DNA of 64,000 bases from Bacteroides sp. (GCF_030151085.1 NZ_JASLER010000056.1:248001-312000); one strand, 5' to 3'. Shown: positions 16,713-25,914, numbered from the stretch's first letter. The notes: generated by a model not told the origin, from the sequence alone. Numbers and translations: made by a program.

Positions 16713-18397
16713 ACAAAAGCTATATTATTCTATTCCTATATATACTTTTACATTCCTCCTGTACTCCCGATAAGCAGACTGAAACATTGTTTCTGCAAGC
16801 CGAATCGATCATAGAAGAATATCCCGACAGTACACTGCAGTTGCTCCATTCTTTGCCCCATCTGCAAGACCTCTTTCAAAAAGAGTGTGCACGCTATGCC
16901 CTACTTCTAGCTCGTGCAACGGACAAAGCAGTGAAGCCATTGCTTCCCTGTGATTCACTTTTGAATGTAGCACTACAATATTATGACAAAGATGATAAAG
17001 AACGAGCCGTAGGATTGCTGTATAAAGGACGGCTGGAAGAAGAAATGAATAATCCAGAGAATGCCATCGCATATTTACAAGAAGGACTTAGCATACTCAG
17101 TAATTTCCCTGAAGAGATTGAAACCCGCAGACTTATACTAAGTTCACTGGGAAATTTGTATTTTAATGCGAGGTATTATGAAGAGTCTTTCAAAATGTGC
17201 ACGGAATTATACGATTGTTGCGTGACGGACAAAGACAAATCCATTGCGCTGAATGGCATCAGTGCCTATTATTGCATGACGGAAGCAGAAGATTCGACTA
17301 TTATAACGCAACGCAAAGCTATAGAATACGCATTTTTATCAAAAGATTCCGTACAAATAGCTGCTTCCATATTAGGATTAAGTCTTAGTTTCTACGATTT
17401 CGACAAAAATGACTCGGCACTGTATTATGCCCGGAAAGCACTTGTTTACGCACCACAAAAAGAGCCTAAAGGCAGATATTACAACAACTTGGCGAGCTTG
17501 TTACTAGAAACGGAAATCAGCAGAGACAGCATAATCTTTTGCATAAACAAATGTATGGAAGATTCATCCTTTACGGGAAGATTTACGGCTCTGCTCAGCC
17601 TAAGCGATCTCGAAAAAGAAAAAGGAAATTTTAAAGCAGCCCACCACTATTTAGAGGAGTACATTGCCAATATGGACTCTATAGTGGCTGCCGAGAAGGC
17701 CACTGAGATACAACAGCTTATTTATGACTACAACACAGAAAAACAAATCAAAAAAGAGAAACGTAAAGGACGCCGCCAGATGCGATTAGCCATTACCTAC
17801 TTTATTTTCGGTTGTTCTTTCCTTGTAATATACTATCAATATCGTATAAATAAGAAAAAGAAATCCCAGCTTATTTATCAACAAACTTTAAATAAGACTC
17901 AGAGCAAACTATTCTCCATGCAAAAGAAAATGGAAGAAAGCCTACATGTTATCTCTCTTCTACGAAAGGAACATGACAGTTTAATGCAAGAAAAAGAAGA
18001 TAAATCTAAAGAGATTGAAGATAGGGAAAGCATCATAGAAAAATTAAGCATGGAAAAGCAAGCACTAAGAAATTGGCTTTTCACCCAGAGTGACATTTAT
18101 AAAAATATTGTTACTCTTTCTAAGCAAAATGCATCCGACAAAAAGGAAATGAAAGTGATGACAAACTCTGAACTAAAGAAGCTTAAGGAAACCATATTCG
18201 ACATCTACGCCGACTATATTATGCAGATGCAAGAACAATATCCAAAGTTAGTAGAAGATGATTTACTTTATCTTTGTTTGCAAGAAGCTCAGGTAAACTC
18301 ACAAACTATTGCTCTTTGCTTCGGCTACCATGACACACACACCATTAATCAACGGAAATATAGAATAAAAGAAAGAATGAATAGAGCAAATATGTAA
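16709..18397 (+). CDS. membrane-anchored TPR regulator with C-terminal helix-turn-helix-like domain
   Basis: Protein of 562 residues in a Bacteroidales-type layout. It has an N-terminal signal sequence with Cys18 (imperfect lipobox), a periplasmic TPR-like helical region (about 20-350), one membrane helix (about 361-378, ending YYQYRINKKKK), a long cytoplasmic coiled coil (about 385-465) and a C-terminal region. That region has DLLYLCLQEAQVNSQTIALCFG followed by TINQRKYRIKERM, resembling the LuxR-like HTH of related Bacteroides TPR regulators. I infer that it senses something in the periplasm and binds DNA. Candidate targets are the repeat arrays directly upstream and the small barrel gene downstream. 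Confidence 0.7.
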   Translation: MNKSYIILFLYILLHSSCTPDKQTETLFLQAESIIEEYPDSTLQLLHSLPHLQDLFQKECARYALLLARATDKAVKPLLPCDSLLNVALQYYDKDDKERAVGLLYKGRLEEEMNNPENAIAYLQEGLSILSNFPEEIETRRLILSSLGNLYFNARYYEESFKMCTELYDCCVTDKDKSIALNGISAYYCMTEAEDSTIITQRKAIEYAFLSKDSVQIAASILGLSLSFYDFDKNDSALYYARKALVYAPQKEPKGRYYNNLASLLLETEISRDSIIFCINKCMEDSSFTGRFTALLSLSDLEKEKGNFKAAHHYLEEYIANMDSIVAAEKATEIQQLIYDYNTEKQIKKEKRKGRRQMRLAITYFIFGCSFLVIYYQYRINKKKKSQLIYQQTLNKTQSKLFSMQKKMEESLHVISLLRKEHDSLMQEKEDKSKEIEDRESIIEKLSMEKQALRNWLFTQSDIYKNIVTLSKQNASDKKEMKVMTNSELKKLKETIFDIYADYIMQMQEQYPKLVEDDLLYLCLQEAQVNSQTIALCFGYHDTHTINQRKYRIKERMNRANM

Positions 18398-18491
18398 AGT
18401 GTGACTTGATTCAGTAATATATAATTAATAATCAATTAATTACAGAAACAAAGTGTGATTATAAATCCTTTCCCATAACATTTATTCGCCC

Positions 18492-18499
18492 TAACTTTG
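18492..18499 (+). promoter_or_regulatory. Bacteroides -7 element for the small outer-membrane protein
   Basis: TAACTTTG matches TAnnTTTG, 30 bases before the ATG at 18529. The 18398-18528 gap also holds two AAAGTGTGA words, a word also seen just before the TPR regulator start (AAAAAGTGTGACC). Confidence 0.6.
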
Positions 18500-18528
18500 C
18501 CGACATAAATCAATAAAACAATTGGAAT

Positions 18529-19209
18529 ATGAAAGCAATCGTCACAATAGTTTTATCTATACTCATCTTCAACATTCCGGCTTCTGCCCAGCAAGTAAAG
18601 TTTGGCGTAGAAGCAGGTGCTAACCTATCGCACTATAAAAGTAGCAAAAATCATGCTCAAAAGGAAGGTGGCATGGGAGCAGGCTTCCAAATCGGAGGAA
18701 CGGTAGATTACGAGTTCAAGCACCATTGGATGTTAATGTCAGGAGTGTCTTTTATGCAAACTCAAAGTAAAATGGAACTCATAGATGCTTCTGTATTCTA
18801 CTTTCCTAATACTGAAATCAAGTTAAATCATTTGTTCATACCGATTAAAGTAGGTTATGACATTCCACTTTGCAAGAACATAAATCTGATTCCTTTCATC
18901 GGAATATACGGTTCGCTTAACTTCAGTGCAGGAAATTGTTCACTAAAAGCAACATCAGGAAATATATCGGATAAATGGAAGCCGATGAATGGGTATTCTT
19001 ATACCGTTCCGTCTGACCTCCCTCATGACTATGAAGCAAAATTAAATGCCTTTCGGGATTGGTCTTATGGAGCCATAGGTGGCGTAAAAGCTGTGATAGC
19101 CAGTCATTACACTGTTTCCCTGCAATATTATGAATCTATAATGAAAGTTCAAAAGCAATGCGGCTTGCGTAATTATGGTTACCAACTATCTGTAGGCTAT
19201 CTGTTCTAA
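18529..19209 (+). CDS. outer-membrane beta-barrel protein (PorT/OmpW-like size)
   Basis: Exported protein of 226 residues. A signal peptide ends at ASAQQ (about residue 21). The mature part has alternating amphipathic strands with many Gly and aromatic residues, starting FGVEAGANLSHY and ending YGYQLSVGYLF, a C-terminal Phe typical of outer-membrane barrels. This fits the outer membrane beta-barrel/PorT group common in Bacteroidetes. It follows the TPR regulator with its own promoter and may be its target, which is inference from position only. Confidence 0.75.
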   Translation: MKAIVTIVLSILIFNIPASAQQVKFGVEAGANLSHYKSSKNHAQKEGGMGAGFQIGGTVDYEFKHHWMLMSGVSFMQTQSKMELIDASVFYFPNTEIKLNHLFIPIKVGYDIPLCKNINLIPFIGIYGSLNFSAGNCSLKATSGNISDKWKPMNGYSYTVPSDLPHDYEAKLNAFRDWSYGAIGGVKAVIASHYTVSLQYYESIMKVQKQCGLRNYGYQLSVGYLF

Positions 19210-19233
19210 ACTAAAAAACGACTAGACTAAAGT

Positions 19234-19288
19234 ATTCAGAACAGAGTGAAGCACCTTTACCCAAAAAGGGCCTCGCTTTGTTCTGAAT
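19234..19288. terminator. long hairpin between convergent genes
   Basis: ATTCAGAACA... pairs with ...TGTTCTGAAT over about 16 positions including two G-T wobbles. It lies between the ends of the barrel gene and mgsA. No strong T-run follows on either strand, so termination strength is uncertain. Confidence 0.55.
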
Positions 19289-19296
19289 ATAAAAAC

Positions 19297-19815
19297 TTAT
19301 TTCTTCTTTTTCTTCTTCTTCGCTGATTCTACCGCTTCGGCAACCACCGGTTTGTTTGCAAAACGCTTGGTGTAGCTGGTATAATCGGGAATAGTACGTT
19401 CGTAAGCAGGATCAACGAACAATGGACTGGAGATGATATGGTCAGCCGTACTTCGGTTGCAGCAGAAAACGATATTTTCTACTCCGGCAAGACGGGTCAG
19501 GGCTTTTACGTCCGTATCGTGTGGTTGGAGGGTCATCGGATCGGTAAAGAAGAAAAGATAATCAATCTCTCCATCTACAATACGCGAACCCATCTGCTGG
19601 TCACCACCCAAAGGACCGGATTTCAGAATGGTGAAGTCCCACTCTACATCAGGATGCTTTTCTTTAAGAGCTTCAAGGATAAGAGTACCCGTAGTACCTG
19701 TACAATAAAATTTGTGACCCATTAATAATTCCGAGTTCCAAAGTGCCCATTCTATAAGGTCTTTCTTCATGGCATCATGTGCCACTAATCCAATTTTTCT
19801 AACTAATTTTTCCAT
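19297..19815 (-). CDS. mgsA: methylglyoxal synthase
   Basis: Cytosolic enzyme of 172 residues converting dihydroxyacetone phosphate to methylglyoxal and phosphate, a bypass used when sugar phosphates build up. Visible family motifs are the start KIGLVAHDAMKKDL, CTGTTGTL (phosphate binding), KSGPLGGDQQMG with the catalytic Asp, FFTDPM and the conserved HD of QPHDTD. The C-terminal seven-lysine tail is extra to the core. It lies last in a minus-strand run, 46 bases after the GT2 gene, with a palindrome directly before its start. Confidence 0.95.
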   Translation of the reverse strand: MEKLVRKIGLVAHDAMKKDLIEWALWNSELLMGHKFYCTGTTGTLILEALKEKHPDVEWDFTILKSGPLGGDQQMGSRIVDGEIDYLFFFTDPMTLQPHDTDVKALTRLAGVENIVFCCNRSTADHIISSPLFVDPAYERTIPDYTSYTKRFANKPVVAEAVESAKKKKKKK

Positions 19816-19822
19816 AAGTAAA

Positions 19823-19836
19823 TACCTTTAAAGGTA
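19823..19836. promoter_or_regulatory. 14-base perfect palindrome before mgsA
   Basis: TACCTTTAAAGGTA is fully palindromic and sits 8 bases before the mgsA ATG. It contains TACCTTTA, one base off the -7 consensus, in both orientations. It is an operator or promoter candidate. Confidence 0.45.
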
Positions 19837-19861
19837 AACAATCTGAAGCAAGCAAGAGTTC

Positions 19862-20878
19862 TTATAATTGTGAAAAGAACTTCTTGCCATGCAAATAAAA
19901 CTGTGCCAAGATACTACTTTTTGTCCGTTCGGGTATCACAGTAAGGCAAGTTTTTTTAAGATTCTCTTCACGGGATGCAGTTAAGGAAGGTCTAAGAGAT
20001 GCGTAATCACGGCATGCACGAAGCACTGCTAAAGCATTAGGAATCTGCCCCTTCAGTACAAAACTTAACATCGCAATGTAATCTAGTACAGCACGCATAC
20101 GCATAACCGGAAGCAAGTCTTCTTGCGGCAAATTCTTGTAAAGCATTACAAGATTATTTCGGAAATTAAGAAAGGTCTTATGCGGATTTTCCTTTTTCAA
20201 AGTAGCTCCACCTACATGGAATACTTCACTCTGAGGTACACATACCAACTGGCGCCCACGGGAACGAAGTCGCCAACATAAATCTATTTCTTCCATGTGA
20301 GCAAAGAATCGACCATCCAATCCTCCCGCTTCCCAATAATCCTTTAAACGAATAAACAGGGCAGCACCCGTGGCCCAAAAGATCGGTATCACTGTATCAT
20401 ATTGCCCTTTATCAGTTTCTACTACCCCAAGAATACGTCCACGGCAGAAGGGATATCCGTAACGGTCAATGAATCCGCCGGCAGCTCCCGCATATTCAAA
20501 CTGTTCTCTTTGCCGCCAGCTACGTATCTTCGGTTGACAGGCTGCTACTTCGGGATGAATATCCATAAAGTCAACAAGCGGTGCAAGCCAGTGCTCTGTC
20601 ACTTCGACATCGGAGTTTAGTAACACAACATATTCGGCATTCACCTGCTTCAATGCGAGATTGTATCCGTCGGCAAAACCATTATTCTTCTCTAAAACAA
20701 TAAGGTGTACAGATGGGAACTCACGACGAAGCATTTCTACAGAAGCATCCGTAGAACCATTATCGGCTACATACACAACGCCGCCATCAGCCTCAGAAAA
20801 GCGTACAACAGAAGGTAAGAAGGAGCGAAGCATTTCGCATCCGTTCCAATTCAATATGACAACGGCTATTTTATCCAT
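19862..20878 (-). CDS. GT2 family glycosyltransferase (rhamnosyltransferase-like)
   Basis: Cytosolic or membrane-associated GT2 enzyme of 338 residues. Motifs are VVILNWNG at the start, VADNGSTD, the metal-binding LLNSDVEV and the acceptor-side HMEEIDLCWRLRSRG, which is typical of the rhamnosyl/galactofuranosyl-transferase-like branch. Its ATG at 20878 overlaps the stop of the acyltransferase gene by 8 bases, which implies translational coupling. The pairing with a lipid A-type acyltransferase suggests a role in LPS or another envelope glycan, but the sugar cannot be named. Confidence 0.85.
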   Translation of the reverse strand: MDKIAVVILNWNGCEMLRSFLPSVVRFSEADGGVVYVADNGSTDASVEMLRREFPSVHLIVLEKNNGFADGYNLALKQVNAEYVVLLNSDVEVTEHWLAPLVDFMDIHPEVAACQPKIRSWRQREQFEYAGAAGGFIDRYGYPFCRGRILGVVETDKGQYDTVIPIFWATGAALFIRLKDYWEAGGLDGRFFAHMEEIDLCWRLRSRGRQLVCVPQSEVFHVGGATLKKENPHKTFLNFRNNLVMLYKNLPQEDLLPVMRMRAVLDYIAMLSFVLKGQIPNALAVLRACRDYASLRPSLTASREENLKKTCLTVIPERTKSSILAQFYLHGKKFFSQL

Positions 20879-21770
20879 GTAGCACTGTATTTTCACGTTT
20901 TATTTTCCAACGTTTATGAGACCAGAACCAGTAAGCAGGTTCACGACGAATGGTTTGTTCCAAGCGACGGACAAAGAGTTCGGTGATCTCGCCATCAGCT
21001 GTTTGCTTCGGTGTCTCGGTCAGTAATTCGAAACTGGCTTTACAATGTCCCCTACTCGTTCTTTGCAGCTCGCAATAGAAGACCGGGAAGTTCATCAACT
21101 TGGCTATACGTTCGCCGCCATCCATGAACACCGTATCTTGATGAAGGAAAGTAGTCCAATGGTGGGCTTCGCTGATATTGGGCGACTGATCGGTTATCAA
21201 TCCCACAACCATGCGCTTCCCCTCACGACGCAACTTGATTACTTCACGGGCAGTAGAGTGTTTCGGCACGTTATATCCGCCAAAGCGGGCGCGAATCAAT
21301 TTGAACATCTCGTTCATATATACGTTGCGCAAGGGTTTGTAAACTTGTACCGGCATATCTTCGGGACGCATGATACTCCCCATGCCTATCAGCCATTCGA
21401 AATTAGCGTAGTGGGGTATAAGTACAACAATCCCCCCATGTTTCTCAGTCATCGCAAGGTACTCCTCGGTATTGTCATACTCCATACGACTACAAAGTTC
21501 CTCGAAAGACATTCGCAGCATCTTAACCTCTTCGAGCATATAATCACAAATATAATGATAGAATTTTCGTTCTATCTCATGCAACTCCGCCTCCGTTTTC
21601 TCCGGAAAAGAATTATGAAGATTACGACGAACTATCCGTCTCCGGTAGTGCACCACATGCCGCATCAGGAAATACAAACCATCAGAAAGGATATACATCA
21701 TCCTGAATGGCAGCAGTGCCAAAAGCCACATGCCCGCATAGGTTAACCAATAGATAATCTTTGATTTCAC
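20871..21770 (-). CDS. LpxL/HtrB-type lipid A acyltransferase
   Basis: Inner-membrane acyltransferase of 299 residues that adds a secondary acyl chain to the lipid A precursor. It has an N-terminal hydrophobic segment (about 5-30), then VVLIPHYANFEW with the H-x4-E catalytic motif, and a second conserved block VVGLITDQSPN. The WSHKRWK ending is typical for the family. It sits 14 bases after mtaB and overlaps the GT2 gene, so the three genes are co-transcribed. Confidence 0.9.
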   Translation of the reverse strand: MKSKIIYWLTYAGMWLLALLPFRMMYILSDGLYFLMRHVVHYRRRIVRRNLHNSFPEKTEAELHEIERKFYHYICDYMLEEVKMLRMSFEELCSRMEYDNTEEYLAMTEKHGGIVVLIPHYANFEWLIGMGSIMRPEDMPVQVYKPLRNVYMNEMFKLIRARFGGYNVPKHSTAREVIKLRREGKRMVVGLITDQSPNISEAHHWTTFLHQDTVFMDGGERIAKLMNFPVFYCELQRTSRGHCKASFELLTETPKQTADGEITELFVRRLEQTIRREPAYWFWSHKRWKIKRENTVLHG

Positions 21771-21784
21771 TTTTCAATTACAAA

Positions 21785-23110
21785 TTACGAGTTACAAATT
21801 ACAAGACCCGAAAGTGCCGAACCGTCTTCATTGAAATCGCCCAAACGAACTGCAACAACTTGATTGTCCAGAGCATCGTCATGCGGCACTTCCACACGAA
21901 TATAATTTGAAGTAAAACCATGCATAGGCATACCCGGCTTAGACCGTTCTAACAAAACCTGCATGGTTTGACCTATATGCCGTGAATAAAAAGCCCGTGT
22001 TTTCTCCTCCGAGATTTCCAACAATCGCTGGCTCCGAAGATGCTTCTCTGCAGGAGTAACCACATGATCTATTTTCAAAGCTTGCGTACCGGGGCGTTCG
22101 GAATAACTGAATACATGGAGTTGCGTAACATCCAGGCTTTTTATAAATTGGTATGCCTGCTCAAAATATTCTTCCGTCTCGCCACGAGTACCAACTATAA
22201 CATCCACGCCAATGAAAGAGTCGGGCATTACTTCTTTTATCTTCTTTATCTTCGAAGCAAATAAAGCCGTATCATATCTACGACGCATCAATTTCAAGAC
22301 TTCATCACTGCCCGACTGCAATGGAATATGGAAATGAGGCATGAAACGGCGTGAATGAGACACATATTCTATAATTTCATCCGTCAACAGATTAGGTTCT
22401 ATGGAAGAAATACGATAACGCTCAATGCCTTCTACTTCATCCAGTGCCTTAACCAGGTCAAAGAAAGTTTCTCCGGTAGTTTTACCGAAATCTCCGATAT
22501 TAACTCCGGTCAGGACAATCTCTTTTCCACCCTCAGCAGCCGCCCGGCGAGCTTGTGCTACCATGGAAGCAATATCTCCGTTACGGCTACGACCACGGGC
22601 AAAGGGTATAGTACAATAAGAACAATAGTAATCACAACCATCCTGCACTTTTAAAAAGAAGCGAGTCCGGTCGCCCCGCGAACAAGAAGGGGCAAATGAA
22701 TGTATATCTTTTAAAGCTGAAGTATATGCCTCTCCTACGTCGTGTTTTTGCAGATTGCCAAGGTATTGGAGTAAATCCTTCTTCTGCTCTGCACCCAACA
22801 CTACATCGACACCTTCTATCTTTGCAACGGCTTCCGGCTTAAGTTGGGCATAGCAACCGGTTACTACCACAAAAGCTCCGGGATGCTGTTTCACTAGTTT
22901 ATGGATAGCCTGCCGGCATTTCTTGTCTGCGACCTCTGTTACCGAACAAGTATTAACCACACAAATATCCGCTTTCTCTCCCTTACGCGCCGTACGCACG
23001 CCTGCTTCCCGCAAAATCTTACCTATAGTGGAGGTCTCTGAGAAGTTCAGTTTGCACCCCAGCGTATAGTAAACCGCCGTCTTATCTTGAAATATATTGG
23101 TATCTATCAT
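21785..23110 (-). CDS. mtaB: tRNA t6A37 methylthiotransferase
   Basis: Radical SAM methylthiotransferase of 441 residues that turns t6A37 into ms2t6A37 in tRNAs reading ANN codons. The N-terminal UPF0004 domain carries cysteines in TLGCKLNFSE, VNTCSVTE and TGCYAQ, which bind the second cluster. The radical SAM motif is CDYYCSYCTIPFARG. A C-terminal TRAM-like region closes the protein. The TLGCKLN motif marks the MtaB branch rather than MiaB. It is the first gene of the minus-strand run and divergent from the acyl-CoA synthetase. Confidence 0.93.
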   Translation of the reverse strand: MIDTNIFQDKTAVYYTLGCKLNFSETSTIGKILREAGVRTARKGEKADICVVNTCSVTEVADKKCRQAIHKLVKQHPGAFVVVTGCYAQLKPEAVAKIEGVDVVLGAEQKKDLLQYLGNLQKHDVGEAYTSALKDIHSFAPSCSRGDRTRFFLKVQDGCDYYCSYCTIPFARGRSRNGDIASMVAQARRAAAEGGKEIVLTGVNIGDFGKTTGETFFDLVKALDEVEGIERYRISSIEPNLLTDEIIEYVSHSRRFMPHFHIPLQSGSDEVLKLMRRRYDTALFASKIKKIKEVMPDSFIGVDVIVGTRGETEEYFEQAYQFIKSLDVTQLHVFSYSERPGTQALKIDHVVTPAEKHLRSQRLLEISEEKTRAFYSRHIGQTMQVLLERSKPGMPMHGFTSNYIRVEVPHDDALDNQVVAVRLGDFNEDGSALSGLVICNS

Positions 23111-23135
23111 GAGTTTATAAACACATTTTACGATG

Positions 23136-23143
23136 CAAAGTTA
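23136..23143 (-). promoter_or_regulatory. Bacteroides -7 element for the mtaB operon
   Basis: On the minus strand it reads TAACTTTG, matching TAnnTTTG, 26 bases before the mtaB ATG. Confidence 0.6.
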
Positions 23144-23164
23144 CGCATATTATTAGAAATTTCC

Positions 23165-23172
23165 TACTTTTG
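23165..23172 (+). promoter_or_regulatory. Bacteroides -7 element for the acyl-CoA synthetase
   Basis: TACTTTTG matches TAnnTTTG, 24 bases before the ATG at 23196. It is divergent from the mtaB promoter, with 21 bases between the two elements. Confidence 0.6.
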
Positions 23173-23195
23173 CACAAATCATCAAAAAACGTGCA

Positions 23196-24869
23196 ATGAT
23201 ACAAGAGAATTTCATCAAACTATATGAGAATAGTTTTCGCGAAAATTGGGACCTCCCTTGTTACACCGATTATGAAGATAACGAAAGTTATACATACGGT
23301 GAGGTAGCGCAAGAGATTGCAAAATTGCATCTTCTATTCAAATATTGCAGCCTGCGCCGGGGGGATAAAATAGCGATTATCGGCAAAAATAATGCCCGTT
23401 GGTGCATTGCATATATGGCTACAATCACGTATGGCGGCATTGTAGTCCCCATCTTGCAAGATTTCAATCCCAACGATGTCCACCATATTGTAAACCACTC
23501 CGAATCGGTATTTCTTTTTACCAGTGACGCCATTTGGGAACATCTGGAAGAAGAACGCCTCACTGGCTTACGCGGTGTATTTTCTCTTACAGACTTCCGC
23601 TGCCTCTATCAACGTGATGGAGAAACCATCCAACGCTTCCTCATGCGCTGGGACCGGGAAATATCTACACTCTATCCCAAAGGCTTCCAAAAAGAGGATG
23701 TAGTCTATACAAATCTTTCCAACGATAAGGTTATGTTGCTGAATTATACTTCCGGCACTACCGGATTCAGCAAAGGAGTCATGTTGACCGGAAACAACCT
23801 AGCAGGAAATGTCACCTTCGGCATCCGTACAGAATTACTAAAGAAAGGAGATAAAGTTCTTTCCTTCCTACCTTTGGCGCATGCTTACGGTTGTGCATTC
23901 GATTTTCTGACAGCCACTGCCGTAGGTACACATGTCACCCTATTAGGAAAAGTTCCTTCTCCCAAAATTCTGATGAAAGCCTTTGAGGAAGTAAAACCAA
24001 ACTTAATAATTACCGTTCCACTTGTTATCGAAAAGATATATAAGAATGTAATCCAACCTATCATTAATAAGAAGTCCATGAAATGGGCTCTCAGCATCCC
24101 TTTACTGGATGGACAGATTTACGGGCAGATACGCAAAAAGCTGATTGATGCCTTGGGAGGACGTTTCAAAGAAGTTATTATTGGAGGTGCGGCAATAAAT
24201 CCGGAAGTGGAAGAATTCTTTTATCGTATTAAATTTCCGTTCACAATAGGTTATGGTATGACCGAATGCGCCCCGCTAATCAGTTATGCACCTTGGAATG
24301 AGTTTGTACCAACTTCTTCCGGACGTGTGCTCGATATTATGGAAGCCCGCATCTATAAAGAGAATCCGGAAGATAAACTTGGTGAAATACAAGTACGTGG
24401 TGAAAATGTAATGGCAGGGTACTACAAAAATCCCGAAGCTACCAAAGAGGTCTTCACCGAAGATGGATGGCTGCGTACCGGCGATTTGGGCACATTAGAC
24501 GAAAATAACAATCTCTTTATTCGTGGACGTAGTAAAACTATGATTCTCAGCTCTAGTGGACAAAATATCTTCCCCGAAGAATTAGAAGCCCGCCTTAACA
24601 ACATGCCTTTTGTTCTGGAAAGTCTGGTGATTGAGCGTAACAAAAAATTAGTAGCATTGGTTTATGCCGATTATGAGGCTTTGGACTCCTTAGGATTGAA
24701 TCAATCGGATAATCTGAAAACCATTATGGACGAGAATCTTAAGAACCTGAACAATAGTGTTGCCGCTTATGAGAAAGTAAGTCAAATCCAACTTTATCCT
24801 ACTGAGTTCGAAAAAACCCCGAAAAGAAGTATAAAGAGGTATTTATACAATAGCATCGCCGAAGAATAA
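23196..24869 (+). CDS. long-chain acyl-CoA synthetase / AMP-binding ligase
   Basis: Adenylating enzyme of 557 residues that activates a fatty acid to acyl-AMP and then acyl-CoA. The ATP-binding P-loop is LLNYTSGTTGFSKGVML (about 182-198). The second motif is GYGMTECAP, the hinge motif is RTGDLG with GRSKTMI, and the C-terminal Lys is in FEKTPKRSIKRYLY. The size and the FACS-like motif point to the long-chain group. It is monocistronic. Confidence 0.9.
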   Translation: MIQENFIKLYENSFRENWDLPCYTDYEDNESYTYGEVAQEIAKLHLLFKYCSLRRGDKIAIIGKNNARWCIAYMATITYGGIVVPILQDFNPNDVHHIVNHSESVFLFTSDAIWEHLEEERLTGLRGVFSLTDFRCLYQRDGETIQRFLMRWDREISTLYPKGFQKEDVVYTNLSNDKVMLLNYTSGTTGFSKGVMLTGNNLAGNVTFGIRTELLKKGDKVLSFLPLAHAYGCAFDFLTATAVGTHVTLLGKVPSPKILMKAFEEVKPNLIITVPLVIEKIYKNVIQPIINKKSMKWALSIPLLDGQIYGQIRKKLIDALGGRFKEVIIGGAAINPEVEEFFYRIKFPFTIGYGMTECAPLISYAPWNEFVPTSSGRVLDIMEARIYKENPEDKLGEIQVRGENVMAGYYKNPEATKEVFTEDGWLRTGDLGTLDENNNLFIRGRSKTMILSSSGQNIFPEELEARLNNMPFVLESLVIERNKKLVALVYADYEALDSLGLNQSDNLKTIMDENLKNLNNSVAAYEKVSQIQLYPTEFEKTPKRSIKRYLYNSIAEE

Positions 24870-24968
24870 CATGCTGTAAAACATATAAATAAGTACAAAA
24901 AGTACCTATCCTCAAAAAAAAATATAAAAAAAGTTGGGTTTTCGAGAACAACATATTGAAAAAGTACA

Positions 24969-24976
24969 TACCTTTG
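24969..24976 (+). promoter_or_regulatory. Bacteroides -7 element for the Ala-rich lipoprotein
   Basis: TACCTTTG matches TAnnTTTG, 51 bases before the ATG at 25028. Confidence 0.6.
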
Positions 24977-25027
24977 CATCGTTTTAATAAAGCAATTGAT
25001 TGTATTACGTTTTAAAAAGTAAAGAAA

Positions 25028-25237
25028 ATGAAAAAATTAGTTTTGATGGCCGTAGCTATCGTAGCAGTATCATTCGCATCTTGTGGTAACAAAGCAGCTG
25101 ACGCAGCAAAAGCTCAGGAAGATTCAATCCGTATCGCTGACTCAATCGCAGCTGTAGAAGCAGCAGCAGCAGAAGCAGCAGCAGCCGCAGCAGCAGATAC
25201 TGTAGTAGCTGATAGCGTAGCAGTTGTAGCTGAATAA
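25028..25237 (+). CDS. small alanine-rich lipoprotein
   Basis: Predicted lipoprotein of 69 residues. The signal peptide ends in the lipobox FASC with Cys19. The mature part of about 50 residues is almost only Ala, Val, Asp, Glu and Ser, with a run of Ala/Glu coded by tandem GCA/GCC codons (25158-25196), so length could vary by replication slippage. Its own promoter and a strong terminator make it an independent, probably highly expressed unit. A helical, Lpp-like spacer role in the envelope is possible but unproven. Confidence 0.75.
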   Translation: MKKLVLMAVAIVAVSFASCGNKAADAAKAQEDSIRIADSIAAVEAAAAEAAAAAAADTVVADSVAVVAE

Positions 25238-25264
25238 TTTCAGAACAACACACTGAGAGAATTG

Positions 25265-25300
25265 AAAGTCTGACGTGCGAAAGCACACCAGACTTTTTTT
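25265..25300 (+). terminator. intrinsic terminator after the small lipoprotein
   Basis: AAAGTCTG (25265-25272) pairs with CAGACTTT (25289-25296), with an inner GTGC-GAAA-GCAC hairpin, and a T-run to 25300. Confidence 0.9.
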
Positions 25301-25551
25301 ATGCCCATATAAATGTTAAGTATTGACCTTATTTCGCAAAAAAGAGTATAAACCGAAAGAAAAGAAACAAAGTATAGTACAATATCCGAATTAAAGCCCT
25401 TACTTTGCATCAACAAAACAATAAGAGGTTTATTATGATCTGCTTTTCATAATGTTTCTACTTGATTAACCACATTAAGAATTTTCATTTCTGACTACAA
25501 TTTCCTAAGATTCCCCATTATTGAATTATCAATTTTTTATTTTTTTTATTT
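25301..25551 (+). promoter_or_regulatory. long leader region of the RRM protein gene
   Basis: No gene. CCTTACTTTGCATC at about 25399 resembles a -7 element but is one base short of the TAnnTTTG spacing. If it is used, the RRM gene has an AT-rich leader of about 140 bases, as is common for cold-responsive or autoregulated RNA-binding proteins. This is inference. Confidence 0.3.
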
Positions 25552-25797
25552 ATGAATATGTATATTGGAAACCTTAGCTATAATGTTAAGGAATCAGATT
25601 TGAGACAAGTAATGGAAGAGTATGGAACAGTAGAAACCGTGAAACTGATTGTTGACCGTGATACTAGAAGATCAAAAGGTTTTGCCTTCGTAGATATGCC
25701 GGAAGCTTCTGAAGCTCAACACGCAATCACCGAATTGAACGGATCCGAATATGTAGGCCGTCAAATGGTAGTAAAAGAAGCGCTGCCCAAAAACTAA
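25552..25797 (+). CDS. RRM-domain RNA-binding protein
   Basis: Cytosolic protein of 81 residues made of one RNA recognition motif. RNP2 is MYIGNL (residues 3-8) and RNP1 is KGFAFVDM (about 43-50). The layout is beta-alpha-beta-beta-alpha-beta with a very short tail. Small RRM proteins of this type are abundant in Bacteroides, which lack Hfq in most species, and are candidates for global RNA regulation. The single start ATG-AAT-ATG could also begin two codons later. Confidence 0.92.
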   Translation: MNMYIGNLSYNVKESDLRQVMEEYGTVETVKLIVDRDTRRSKGFAFVDMPEASEAQHAITELNGSEYVGRQMVVKEALPKN

Positions 25798-25820
25798 AAA
25801 GTGCTTATTGACTGAGAATA

Positions 25821-25858
25821 AAAAGAGGTATAATCTAAATACAGGTTATACCTCTTTT
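25821..25858 (+). terminator. hairpin terminator after the RRM gene
   Basis: Perfect 13-base stem (25821-25833 with 25846-25858), a 12-base loop and T-rich 3' arm ending CTCTTTT. Confidence 0.8.
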
Positions 25859-25878
25859 GACATTTACATTCTTTTTTA

Positions 25879-25886
25879 TATCTTTG
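25879..25886 (+). promoter_or_regulatory. Bacteroides -7 element
   Basis: TATCTTTG matches TAnnTTTG, 28 bases before the ATG at 25915. Confidence 0.55.
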
Positions 25887-25914
25887 ACTAAGCAATCTTA
25901 TATACCACTAAGAT

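Noticed and set aside
25158..25196. Alanine-codon tract as a sign of a non-coding repeat.
   Set aside because: The frame, lipobox, promoter and terminator all support a real small lipoprotein gene.
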